64,000 nucleotides of DNA. Origin: Serripes groenlandicus (lineage: Eukaryota; Mollusca; Bivalvia; Cardiida; Cardiidae). The notes under the pieces were generated by a model. It did no database searches, was not told the origin of the DNA, and saw nothing but the letters and a program-made list of their open reading frames with translations. Shown here one piece after another: positions 21,207-31,021 of this stretch. The position numbers were made by a program, and so were the translations under genes. Where the stretch lies: assembly GCA_031761405.1 (NCBI GenBank), contig JASEVX010000003.1, positions 64,532,927-64,596,926 of the forward strand, in the 5' to 3' direction. Each line of letters opens with the position of its first letter. Within the stretch, counting starts at the first letter, position 1.

Positions 21207-21436
21207 TTAACCCTTTCCCACAAACAGCAAATCTGCTGAAGCCGACATTTTAAACATACTGACAGAAACGTGAAAAAATCTCTATAAATGAGAGTTGAAT
21301 TATCAAAAAGAGTTGAAAACATTATGGCAAAAGGAGAAATTGCTCGTTTTGAGCAATTTCTTCTTTTGTCACAGTGTTTTCAAAAGTCGTCTGCTGCAGA
21401 TGCGCCAGAATGCGTCTACAAGTGGGAAAGGGTTAA
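21207..21436 (+). mobile_element. MITE-A copy, complete, reference hairpin
   Basis: TTAACCCTTTCCCACAAACA to AAGTGGGAAAGGGTTAA, flanked by TTAA on both sides. Central palindrome GAAATTGCTCGTTTTGAGCAATTTC. TTAA targets and CCC..GGG ends are typical of piggyBac-type elements. No transposase is encoded. Confidence 0.9.
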
Positions 21437-21557
21437 ACAAACTAATTACGTCACTGCAGCAGGCGAATTTTGAAAGCTATTATTGGACAAGGAGAAATTT
21501 AAACTCAATATCGAATTGATTTCACGATTCTTCGGTTAAGTCATTTGAGGCATTCCT

Positions 21558-21640
21558 CCTAAACGCCGTGATATAACTGAACAAGTGTTGAAAGAGGCGT
21601 AAAACATCAAACAATCGTCAATCAATCAATCAATCAATTG
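21558..21640 (+). mobile_element. SINE tail fragment
   Basis: GCCGTGATATAACTGAACAA, GAAAGAGGCGTAAAACATC and an (AATC)n run, without a head. Confidence 0.75.
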
Positions 21641-21749
21641 AGGCATTTCACTAAGAATGAGAGTTCGAATGCCAAGGAAATTCGTTCTCCGGGAAAAAAG
21701 ACCACACCTACAGATCACCACGATAAATCAAGATAGACTAAACGTATCT

Positions 21750-21979
21750 TTAACCCTTTCCCTCATATAGACGCTTTCCGACGCCTCTGCAGCAGACGGC
21801 GTTTTGAAAACATAGTGACAAAAGAAGAAATTGCTCAAAACGAGCAATTTCTCCTTTTGCCACAATGTTTTCCACTTTTAGTCATAGGTTATCCATTCAA
21901 TTACAGAGATTTTATATTTTTTGACAAAATATGTTCAAAGTCGTCTGCTGCAGAATTGTCGTATGAGGGAAAGGGTTAA
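21750..21979 (-). mobile_element. MITE-A copy, complete
   Basis: TTAACCCTTTCCCTCATATAGACGC to CGTATGAGGGAAAGGGTTAA, with hairpin GAAATTGCTCAAAACGAGCAATTTC. Confidence 0.9.
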
Positions 21980-22329
21980 CTTTAAGTCAATGATAAAAAT
22001 GAATGTCATAATTCAAAGCTGACTTAAATATAGTTTATATAAGAACGCGTGCATGGATGCAAAATCCAAGGCTTATAAACATTAATTAGATCTGTGTTAT
22101 GCATTCAATACGCGGTCATATCCGAATAATTATCACGTATAACGGCAATTGATATTATCATATTAATTATAATATATTCTTTATATTACATAGTTTCTGA
22201 ATAAATAAAAAGGTCAAGATCTTTTACCGACTCAAATGTCAATTAATTATATAATCAACAATTTCTTTGGTCTTTAGAAGGCGTTTTCACGTAGATTTTT
22301 TTTTAATGTTTGTTTTATTTGTTTGCACT
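21980..22329. other. Unassigned AT-rich sequence
   Basis: No gene or known repeat was recognised. Confidence 0.3.
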
Positions 22330-22455
22330 GTGTTTTTTCGCCTTTTCAACAATATTTCAGTTATATCAAGTCGTTCCCTGGGTAATTCATCAGTACTTCC
22401 GGTTTTTTTTATCTATCCTGCCAGCGATGTATCCGTCGTAAGGCTATCATCGCAC
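22330..22455 (-). mobile_element. SINE-1 3' fragment
   Basis: CGCCTTTTCAACAATATTTC, AGTTATATCAAGTCGTTCCC and TATCCTGCCAGCGA match the reversed SINE-1 3' half. Confidence 0.6.
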
Positions 22456-22477
22456 CCCAATGTTAAAGTGTTGTCGT

Positions 22478-22708
22478 TTAACCCTTTCCCTCATACGACA
22501 ATTCTGCAGCAGACGACTTTGAACGTATTTTGTCAAAACATAGAAAATTTCCATAATTGAATAGATAACCTATGACAAATAGTGGAAAACATTGTGGCAA
22601 AAGGAGAAATTGCACGTTTTGTGCAATTTCTTCTTTTGCCAAAATGTTTTCCAAAAAGCCGTCTGCTGCAGAGGCGTCAGAAAGCGTCTATATGAGGGAA
22701 AGGGTTAA
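22478..22708 (+). mobile_element. MITE-A copy, complete
   Basis: TTAACCCTTTCCCTCATACGAC to TATATGAGGGAAAGGGTTAA, with hairpin GAAATTGCACGTTTTGTGCAATTTC. Confidence 0.9.
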
Positions 22709-22754
22709 TTAATGCAATGCATTCCCTATCTTATTTTTTCAATTGGATTTTAGC

Positions 22755-23034
22755 CGAGCCCCGGTAGCTCAGTCGGTAGCGACGTGGGCTGTCAATCCAG
22801 GGGTTGTGAGTTCGAATCCCGGCTCAGCCAACATTCTTTCCAACGTTTGACAAAAGTCAATACGACATGCGTCATTCGTCTTCCACCAATGGGCTAAGTC
22901 TACGTGGAAGATTGTTGTGTACTGGTGTAAGAAAACCAGGAAACACATGAGTAGGTGAACTGGACGCCGTGATATGACTTAGAAAATGTTAAAAAAAGGC
23001 TATAAACCCCAATCAATCAATCAATCAATCAATA
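22755..23034 (+). mobile_element. SINE-2 copy, reference
   Basis: The tRNA-like head GAGCCCCGGTAGCTCAGTCGG carries canonical pol III A (TAGCTCAGTCGG) and B (GAGTTCGAATCCC) boxes. The body has TTTGACAAAAGTCAA, CATTCGTCTTCCACCAATGG and GTGAACTGGACGCCGTGATA, and the tail is (AATC)n. The head alone could be mistaken for a tRNA gene, but the conserved body and many copies show a SINE. Confidence 0.9.
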
Positions 23035-23374
23035 CTATTAAATAAATACACTTTCATTGATATAGATTTTAAAACATTTTGCCTAGGTACGTTTAAGTAG
23101 TCTGCTTCAGGTTAAGCTAAGCAGACCGAAAAAGAATAATGTCTGATAAAATGTAATGTGGGAATTGCCCCCAGGTAATATGGCGATAACATAACAATTC
23201 TCACTGCCGCCGTTTTTATCTTCGTTTTCAGTGCTTTGGTTTTGAGGAGGGGGTAAAAGTGTTCAATTGATATTTTTGAACCCCTATGGCTCTTACTGAC
23301 TAACAGTAGACATCTATATTAGTCGCAATAGCTGTAAGGTTGGTTTTCGCAAAGCACTACTCATATTTCACCCA

Positions 23375-23556
23375 CAATGTCCATTTCACCTGACACCAGC
23401 CAGTCAGTCGTAATGCTAACTCTGTAACCATGAGCGCAAAGGAAGGCAACCATTACTACAATTTTCAAAGCCTTTGGTACGACACGGCTGATGATCGAAC
23501 CCTAGACCTCCCGAACCCGAGGCGGACGCTAGATACCACCACACCACCGAGGCGGT
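23375..23556 (-). mobile_element. SINE-1 5' part
   Basis: Head CACCGCCTCGGTGGTGTGGT on the minus strand, a decayed B box and body; the 3' tail is not present. Confidence 0.75.
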
Positions 23557-24144
23557 GCATACTTATCAAGGAAAATAGGTAAGAAGAACTTAGCTTTACA
23601 CGCATTCTAGCTCAACACAGGCTTGTTTGGACGTGGCTCGTTTCTCATTTAATGTACTCTTGTAGAACATTTTAATGTTATCACAAACAAAAACTATCTT
23701 TAAAAAAGATAAACGGCGATCAATATGAGAAAAATGGAACATGCGCATATTATTTGATATTTTGTCTTACTTATTAGAATTACAGAAAACAATAACATTA
23801 AATATGTAATAATTGGTTTATAAGTAAAGGTTAGTATGCAGAACATTTCATTTTAAAACTTCACCTTATTAGTGCATCTCGTGGGATCGCCAACTTAACT
23901 ATGAACCAATCAAAACGTTTCATTTCCTTTATTTCTTCGACATTATTCATTGAATACAACATTTGATTGGTCTACAATCTAGATAATTTGTTAAACATCT
24001 AGGTCAAAACCCACGTTAGTCAGCTATCGCCGAAAACACCCGATTGTTTTTTAGTTCGAACAGAGGCAAGCGGTATTCTTCCATATTTCGCGAATAAATT
24101 TAATAGAATAGCAATCAACTAAAGAGATAAAATAAAATAATACT
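23557..24144. other. Unassigned AT-rich sequence
   Basis: Nothing recognisable was seen. Confidence 0.3.
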
Positions 24145-24231
24145 ATTAACCCTTTCAGCGCAGAGTTGACTCCCCTGAATCTGTATTGTTTGCAACATCT
24201 GCAATATCACCATTGGTATTGAACAAGTTAA
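24145..24231 (+). mobile_element. MITE-B, internal deletion
   Basis: TTAACCCTTTCAGCGCAGAG joins directly to CTGAATCTGTATTGTTTGCA and ends in a TTAA shared with the next MITE-B. Confidence 0.7.
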
Positions 24232-24440
24232 CTCTTTCAGCGCCGAATTGTTTAAAATAGATTCTTCCATATTCAAAATCGGGCCTCTCCATTTCTCATG
24301 TGATGAAAGTTTGGACTATTCTGATAACTAAAAGGCAAACAATGCTGATTTCAGGTGAGACAGCTCGTTACGAACTGCCTCACCTGAATCAGTAATGTTT
24401 GCAAAAACAACAACATTGCCTTTGGCGCTGCAAGAGTTAA
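24228..24440 (+). mobile_element. MITE-B copy, complete
   Basis: TTAACTCTTTCAGCGCCGAA to GGCGCTGCAAGAGTTAA, with stem core CAGCTCGTTACGAACTG. Confidence 0.9.
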
Positions 24441-24517
24441 AACTACATGCGATCTGACTTTGATCACTTTTTGTCAAAGTCCGTGTCCCTGGCTGAATTT
24501 GCCAATCTTTATTCTGT

Positions 24518-24772
24518 TTAATTCTTTCCCTCTCATAGGAACTATTCGATACAATTACTGTTGACGACATTGGAAATACACGAAATCTTCGGCAGACGAC
24601 TTTGAATATATTTTGTCAAACAATGGAAAATCTCTATGGATAACCAATGACTAAAAGTGGAAAACATTGTGGTAAAAGTAGAAATTGCTCATCATGAGCA
24701 AGTTTTTCTTTGGCTACAATGTTTTCAACAGTCGTCTGCTTCAAAGGTGTCAGAAAGCGTCTGTTGGAAAGC
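24518..24772 (+). mobile_element. MITE-A, degenerate
   Basis: TTAATTCTTTCCCTCTCATAG starts it, with an extra segment near the left end. GCAGACGACTTTGAATATAT, hairpin GAAATTGCTCATCATGAGCAA and GGTGTCAGAAAGCGTC remain. Confidence 0.7.
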
Positions 24773-25598
24773 GATACAGGAAAGCAGGCGATTCTAAAAT
24801 TACCATACAGTTAAAACAAGTGTTATTCCGAGTAAGAAAATTGTGTTTCAACCAATTGACATTGTTGTGATAAGGGTTGTCCTATTTACCTGTCTGTTCA
24901 TAGAAAATATGAATAAAGATAAAAGAAACTTTTTTAATATCTCAATTATTTGTCAAAATATAAGAGATTGTATTTTTGTGTCGGCCATTTTGAAAAATGG
25001 CCGCCAAAGCCGCTATAGGCAAAATCTGGTTGGAGTCCTGTTTGAAAATGAATAAGTATATACCACATCATCTTTGTACCAAGTTTCATACTTGTATCAA
25101 AAAGTGCATGATTTTTTGCTTAGCCTCCAGACTAAAATGTACAACATGTCAGATCTCGCTACTTCTACTCGTACAGCGAATAAATCATTTCCACTTTAAA
25201 AATGTATCTTTTCATATTTAATCAGTTTTAAGACAGGAGGTAGATAATGAAAGCGTCATTGATAAATAATGCTGATCGATCAAAACATTGTTATTTTTCG
25301 GCTCTAATCGCGACAAAATCAGCTTTTGCGAAGAAACACACAAGTCCAGTCGGATGAATGAACCAAAAAACATACTGTTGTTTATTATATTTAGAAAAAA
25401 GTAAAAAGAAATATACATACTTTCTGCAGATTGGCCTGTCGTCTTAAGCATACAGTGACGGACATATAGCCAGCACTGCTATATATACGCGTAAGCTCTG
25501 CCCATTTAATCATCAACCGCAGTGGAAAGGTTTTCTAGTAGCATTATGCTAATCAATTTATTTCATCTTTTATAACTATCCGTTTTTCCATAATTACC
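24773..25598. other. Unassigned sequence with a small hairpin
   Basis: CGGCCATTTTGAAAAATGGCCG near 24981-25002 is a perfect 10-bp stem with a 2-bp loop. No gene is supported. Confidence 0.4.
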
Positions 25599-25691
25599 AT
25601 TTCCCACATGGTGACGAAATTGAAGAATCTGCAGAAGACGATATATGACGACAATATGGCCAATTTCTTCTTTTGCCACTATGTTTTCAAC
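25599..25691 (+). mobile_element. MITE-A fragment
   Basis: TTTCCCACATGGTGACGAAA, GAATCTGCAGAAGACGA and CAATTTCTTCTTTTGCCACT are recognisable, with large internal deletions. Confidence 0.5.
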
Positions 25692-26111
25692 TTGTTTTAA
25701 TATACTTATGATACTTTTATTAATAATTTTATTGCGACCAGCAGCAACCCAAGGGACATGATACTGGCTGCTTAAGGCAGGCGGCTGCTGATCACAAATT
25801 TCATAACTTGGTCGGATTTGTTCAAGTTTTCTCGGTTCACATATTACATGTAAACGTTAGGAAAGTAATCATTTACAAACCAAAAAGTAAATTGTCCATT
25901 TAAACTAAATTTTGATAAAACATTTATGGGGAATTATCAAAGTAGACGAAAGTTAAAACAATTTCTGCATTTTCAAAAGTGTTTTCAAGAATCGTTTTCT
26001 GAAGATAAATGCAAATGTATTCCATATTTTCCCTTGATGTTTTGGAATTCGTTTGCTAGAGATTTGTTTTATGTGGATAAGGATAAGGATAAACGTTACG
26101 TAAAGCTTTTG

Positions 26112-26326
26112 TTAACCCTTTCAGTGCCGAATTGTTTAAAGTAGACTCTTCCATGTTCAAAACTCGGACGACTCTATTGTCATGTTATAGGATTTTTGGA
26201 ATGTTTTTTATAACTCACAGCCAAACAATGCAGATTTCAGGTGAGACAGCTCGTTACGAGCTGACTCACCTGAATCTGCATTGTTTGCAAAAAGCTCAAT
26301 ATTGCCTTTGGCGCTGAAAGAGTTAA
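26112..26326 (+). mobile_element. MITE-B copy, complete
   Basis: TTAACCCTTTCAGTGCCGAA to GGCGCTGAAAGAGTTAA, with hairpin core CAGCTCGTTACGAGCTG. It ends in a TTAA shared with the next element. Confidence 0.9.
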
Positions 26327-26660
26327 CTCTTTCCCATTTGCAGGCGTTTTTGATGCACACGATTTTTTGCATATGTTTGTCTAGATCTGTAGTAGATTTC
26401 GAGGGCTTGGTGTGGCACAGTTGTAACTAAAAATGTTTTACCAAGTTTAATCACCTGGCAATAACGTCTTTATAAGCGTTAAATCATTTTTCTTGGTAAA
26501 CAATGAAAATTTAGGTGACATTGCTCGTTTTGAGCTATGGCACCTAAATTTGCATTGTTTACAAAGGGGGTCAAAATTGCCCCTAAGCCAGGGTTTTCAA
26601 AATAGGTTTTTAGTTACAACCGTTTCATGCCAAGCCCTCGATTTGTTGTATTTAGGACAT
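26323..26660 (-). mobile_element. MITE-A-like remnant split by MITE-D
   Basis: TTAACTCTTTCCCATTTGCAGGCG on the left and TTTGTTGTATTTAGGACA on the right resemble decayed MITE-A ends on either side of the MITE-D at 26399. Confidence 0.45.
26399..26641. mobile_element. MITE-D copy, complete
   Basis: The ends are TCGAGGGCTTGGTGTGGCAC and, reversed, CATGCCAAGCCCTCGA. Subterminal GTTGTAACTAAAA is inverted on the right. A central hairpin AAATTTAGGTGACATTGCTC, GTTTTGAGC, TATGGCACCTAAATTT lies near 26508-26552. Confidence 0.85.
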
Positions 26661-27134
26661 TGTTAAATGATCTAAAAGACCTCCAACGCCGAAGTGATTG
26701 TTTTTTGTAAAATAATTGGGTCGTTAGGGCGAAATAAAAATAAAATTAAAAGTCTCTTTATTGCGCACTCTACCAAAAAAATAAAATTAAACAATAAAAA
26801 GGCAACAGTTTTTGCATTGCAGAAGGGGGAGGGGTACCTCTCCCACCAACCCCGACAGTGTGTTTAACACATTTTAGGGAAACCTTGAACCAAGTGCTTA
26901 GAATGTTGGAAATACAGAATAACACGCTTTATTAAAACCTCTGACATACCATGATTATCTGCGTTTTCTCTCAAATATATTGTCAATTTTATTTCCGTTC
27001 AACTCAAACAATGAGGTCGGCGAAAAATAAAAAAATAAAATGAACTCAAAACTGTTTTATTTTATTTCCTTTTTGGAACAAATTGGGCAGGCATTCTCGT
27101 CAAACAGAAAATAAAAAACTGTTGGCCTAAAGAT
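26642..27134. other. Unassigned AT-rich sequence
   Basis: Several AAATAAAA stretches and a GGGGGAGGGG tract near 26825. No open frame of note. It may be an unclassified repeat. Confidence 0.3.
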
Positions 27135-27397
27135 GATTGAATGTTTGGTGTTTTACGCCGCTTTCAACAATTGTTCAGTTATATCACGGCGTTTCCTGGG
27201 TAAGTTACCAGTATTACTTGTCAATTTATCCTGACACCATCCATCCAGTCGTTATGGTAACCCCACAACCCTGAACGTCAAGGAGGGCAGCCAATACGAC
27301 CATAGTTAAAGCCTTTGGTTTGACCCGACCGGGGATCGAACCCGCGAAATCCCGCGCCCGAGGCGAACGATCCTACCACTACTTCACCGAGGCGGTG
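27135..27397 (-). mobile_element. SINE-1 copy, nearly complete
   Basis: Tail GGTGTTTTACGCCGCTTTCA at left, B box GGTTCGATCCC and head CACCGCCTCGGTGAAGTAGT on the minus strand. Confidence 0.85.
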
Positions 27398-27799
27398 AAA
27401 TGTAATTTATTATTATTATCTGTTGCATTGGTATGGCATATTTATATAGCACCCTTTTCCATAATAGATACCTTCAAAAATGATTTTCAATATATGTTTT
27501 ATACACACACATATATATACATAGAAAGAACTGGAACATATGTTAAGGAACAATAGAATACGAAAACTTGAATTAAATGTTAATGGAATTAAAACGTCCA
27601 CAATGTATAGCATTTGGAACCTTTTAGAATTTACCAACTCTCACGCCATTCTTTTGAAACACACGAAAACCATTTAAATCATTGAATGAACAATTAAAAC
27701 GCATGATCATAGATAGCTACAGGACCGAATTTATGATCAAGTACAATTACAGTCAGTGTCCATGAATACTTTATGAAGAAATGCGTTTTCAGTGATCGT
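27398..27799. other. Unassigned AT-rich sequence
   Basis: Nothing recognisable was seen apart from a short (CA/TA) run near 27503. Confidence 0.3.
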
Positions 27800-28030
27800 T
27801 TAACCCTTTCCCTCATATAGACGCTTTCTGACGACTCTGCAGCAGACGGCTTTTTGAAAACATAGTGACAAACGAAGAAATTGCTCAAAACGAGCAATTT
27901 CTTCTTTTGCCACAATGTTTTCCACTTTTAGTCATAGGTAATCCATTCAATTATAGAGATTTTTCTATTTTTTGACAAAATATGTTCAAAGTCGTCTGCT
28001 GCAGAATTGTCGTATGAGGGAAAGGGTTAA
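27800..28030 (-). mobile_element. MITE-A copy, complete
   Basis: TTAA on both sides, ends CCCTTTCCCTCATATAGACG and GTATGAGGGAAAGGG, and hairpin GAAATTGCTCAAAACGAGCAATTTC. Confidence 0.9.
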
Positions 28031-28170
28031 AAGTAAGAATTGTCCAAAAACTCCCTTATGCTAGCAGGAAGAGCATTCCATAGCATGGAAGCAACATTCA
28101 CTCAACCCTGCTAAATCTCTACAACTGGTGCCACCTTCCTTAATATTCATTTATTTAAATTTTATTTAGG

Positions 28171-28300
28171 TTTTACGCCGCTTTCACCATTATTTAAGTA
28201 ATATCACGGCGACAGTTCACTTATTCATGATCCCTGGGTAAACAATTTATTGGTACTAGGTTGGGAAATGTCCCAAAGGGCACTCCACCATGACCGTCTT
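28171..28300 (-). mobile_element. SINE-3 3' fragment
   Basis: TTTTACGCCGCTTTCACCAT, ATATCACGGCGACAGTTCAC and CATGATCCCTGGGTAAAC match the SINE-3 tail; the head is absent. Confidence 0.7.
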
Positions 28301-28498
28301 GCCACACACAAGTGGGTAGCATATTCATGACGAAGTCTTTACAAAGAACAAATTGCAAACTCGAGAAGAATGTTTACCATGGTTACAATGGATACAATGT
28401 GCAGGTTTATTAATGTTCGTAATACGTAACAATTTGTTTGCAGTCGTGTAGAGCAGGGTAAACTAATACTGTTTACAAAGTTGAGTTTTGCTTCTTAA

Positions 28499-28734
28499 TT
28501 AACCCTTTCCCTCATATAGACGCTTTCTGACGCCTCTGCAGCAGACAGCTTTTTTGTTTTGAAAACATAGTGACTAAAGAAGAAATTGCTCAAAACGAGC
28601 AATTTCTCCTTTTGCTACAATGTTTTCCACTTTTAGTCATAGGTTATCCATTCAATTATAGAGATTTTCTAATTTTTTACAAAATATGTTCAAAGTCGTC
28701 TGCTGCAGAATTGTCATATGGGGGAAAGAGTAAA
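28499..28734 (-). mobile_element. MITE-A copy
   Basis: TTAACCCTTTCCCTCATATAGACG to ATATGGGGGAAAGAGTAA, with hairpin GAAATTGCTCAAAACGAGCAATTTC. Confidence 0.85.
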
Positions 28735-28741
28735 CCATGTA

Positions 28742-28953
28742 TAGATTATTTCTGACGCCTCTGCAGTAGAAGGTATTTGAAAAAATTGTGGCAAAAGTAG
28801 AAATTGCTCATAATTACTAATTTCTCCTTTTTCCTTAATGTGTTCAATTGTGTCCTATTTAAATGCTTCCTTTTTTCAGATATCTGCCATACTTTTGTCA
28901 AGATGTTTTTAGAGTCGTCGGCTGCAGATTTGTTATATGTGGGAAAGAGTTAA
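28742..28953 (-). mobile_element. MITE-A, left end lost
   Basis: It begins inside the element (TTTCTGACGCCTCTGCAGTAG) and ends ATATGTGGGAAAGAGTTAA; that TTAA is shared with the following MITE-B. Confidence 0.8.
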
Positions 28954-29152
28954 CTCTTTCAGCATTGAGCTTTTCGCAAACAATGCAGATTCAGGTGAGT
29001 CAGCTCGTAACGAGCTGTCTCACCTGAAATCTGCATTGTTTGGCTGTGAGTTATAAAAAATATTCCAAAAATCCTATAACATGACAATAGAGTCGTCCGA
29101 GTTTTGAACATGGAAGAGTCTACTTTGAACAATTCGGCGCTGAAAGGGTTAA
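28950..29152 (-). mobile_element. MITE-B copy
   Basis: TTAACTCTTTCAGCATTGAG to CGGCGCTGAAAGGGTTAA, with core CAGCTCGTAACGAGCTG. Confidence 0.9.
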
Positions 29153-29206
29153 GACAGTGATACGTGTTTGAACTTTCTTTATTCTATGAGTACGTCATCT
29201 AAGACA

Positions 29207-29749
29207 TTAACCTTTTCCCACCTACAGACGCATTTTGACGCAGCTGGAGAAGACGACTTTCGAAAACAATGTGACAAAAGGATGGATTGATTGATTGATT
29301 GATTGATTGGGGTTTAACGCCGTTTTTAACAGTTTCTCAGTCATATCACGGCGGCCAGTTCACCTACTCATATGTGTTTTCGCACACCAGTACTCCACAC
29401 AACAATCTTCCCAAGCAACTGGCTGCTTTTCCACATAGACTTAGCCCATTGGTGGAAGACGAATGACGCATGTCGCAATGACTTTTGTCAAACGTCGGAA
29501 AGAAAGTTGGTCGAGCCGGGATTCGAACTCACAACACCTGGATTGACAGCCCGCGTCGTTACCGACTGAGCTACCGGGACTCGACCCAAAGGATGGGATG
29601 CTCATAAAAGCAAATGTCTTCTTTTGTCGAAGTCTTTCAACTCTATTTAATAAGTAATCTCTCATGTATGGAGATTTCTTTTTTACATGTTTTGCCAAGA
29701 CGTTTGGAATGTCGTCTGCTGCAAATTTGTCGTTCGTGAGAAGGGTTAA
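29207..29749 (-). mobile_element. MITE-A interrupted by a SINE-2
   Basis: TTAACCTTTTCCCACCTACA starts it and TCGTGAGAAGGGTTAA ends it. A SINE-2 at 29286-29587 splits it close to the hairpin. Confidence 0.85.
29277..29596 (-). mobile_element. SINE-2 copy with 9-bp target duplications
   Basis: AAAGGATGG occurs at 29277-29285 and 29588-29596. The (ATTG)n tail abuts the left one and the head (CGAGTCCCGGTAGCTCAGTCGG on the minus strand) the right one. This shows the full insertion and retroposition. Confidence 0.95.
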
Positions 29750-30188
29750 ACTGAATAATCAGCGATTAAGACAATTTTCTGCTTTTCTATAATTCGTCTG
29801 TAGGTTTAAACCTATCCAATAATACCAGAATCAATTTGAAAACGTGGTAAAAAAGAAAAGAGAGATGAAATAGTATTGTACACTTTCAGTAGTTGATAAT
29901 AAGCAAAATTGATTAGGATAATTTTACAATTAATATCAATTAGTTCACATTAATTCACCATTATGTATATACCTCGTGTATAATATGTGTAAGAATCGTT
30001 TGAAGGTCGTTTTATACTTTAACCATTTCTTCAATAAAGGCGACTTTCGACTTCCATGTATAAGACGGCATTTGACGTTGTGGTATTTGAAGAAATTACT
30101 CAAAATGCCAAAGGTCTTCTCCCGAAACGCTTTCCAATCTTTATCAAAACTACATGTATTTCCTTCAACTGTGAAATAAGTATTACGT
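29750..30188. other. Unassigned AT-rich sequence
   Basis: No gene or clear repeat; short ORFs on both strands lack family features. Confidence 0.3.
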
Positions 30189-30401
30189 TTGAACTCTTTC
30201 AGCGTCAAAGGCAATATTGAACTTTTGGCAAACAATACAGATTCAGGTGAGTCAGCTCGTAACGAGCTGTCTCACCTGAAATCTGCATTGTTTGGCTGTG
30301 AGTTATAAAAATATTCCAAAAATCCTAAAACATGACAATAGAGTCGTCCGAGTTTGAACATGGAAGAGTCTACTTTAAACAATTCGGCGCTGAAAGGGTA
30401 A
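30189..30401 (-). mobile_element. MITE-B copy
   Basis: GAACTCTTTCAGCGTCAAAG to CGGCGCTGAAAGGGTAA, with core CAGCTCGTAACGAGCTG. Both TTAA sites are mutated by one base. Confidence 0.85.
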
Positions 30402-30540
30402 ATGATTGATTGCGGTTTAACACCGTTTTCAACATTGTAAGTCATATCACGGTGGCCACATCGCCAACCTATGTGTTCCTTGCCTTTTTAACAGCAGTAC
30501 TCCACACAACAGTCTTTCAAAACAACTGGCTGCTTGTTTA

Positions 30541-30790
30541 TATGAGCCGTTCCACTAGAAAACCAACATTATGGACTCTGCGTAATGTATCGATCAAGAT
30601 CAGCCTACGCAGTCCTCTCAGGCTAATCCATGGGGATAGAGATATAGACTGGTAATGATTTCTGAAACAGAAAATCCACGGGAGGCGAAAAGTGTCTATC
30701 CGGGATAGCCTGAGCGGCATGTTTAGGCTGATATTGATCGATACATTACGCAGAGTCCATAATGTTGGTTTTCTCGTGGAACGGCTTATA
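30541..30790 (+). mobile_element. MITE-C copy, complete, nested in SINE-2
   Basis: TATGAGCCGTTCCACTAGAA to CTCGTGGAACGGCTTATA; both subterminal AACCAACATTATGGACTC arms are intact. Confidence 0.9.
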
Positions 30791-30951
30791 TCGAGGGCTT
30801 GGCGTGAAACGGTTGTAACTAAAAACCTATTTTGAAAACCCTGGTTTAGGGAAAAATGATTTAACGCTTATAAAGACTTTATGACGAGGTGATTAACCTT
30901 GGTAAAAAAAATACCAATTTTAATTACAACCGTTTCACGCCAAGCCCTCGA
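30791..30951. mobile_element. MITE-D, hairpin deleted
   Basis: The ends TCGAGGGCTTGGCGTGAAAC and, reversed, TTTCACGCCAAGCCCTCGA are perfect, but the central hairpin seen at 26399 is missing. It abuts the MITE-C end directly. Confidence 0.85.
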
Positions 30952-31021
30952 TGTATTCTGTAATAAGGCAATCATCGGAAGACGAATGACGCTTGTCGTA
31001 TTTTCTTTTGTCAAACGTCGG

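Larger units (their letters stand above)
30404..31021 (-). mobile_element. SINE-2 fragment split by MITE-C and MITE-D
   Basis: The SINE-2 tail (ATTGATTGCGGTTTAACACC, AACTGGCTGCTT) stops at 30535. Its continuation (ATCGGAAGACGAATGACGCT, TTTGTCAAACGTCGG) resumes near 30970. Confidence 0.75.

Noticed and set aside
22755..22830. tRNA gene with good A and B boxes
   Set aside because: The head is followed by the conserved SINE-2 body and simple tail and has many copies; acceptor pairing is incomplete.
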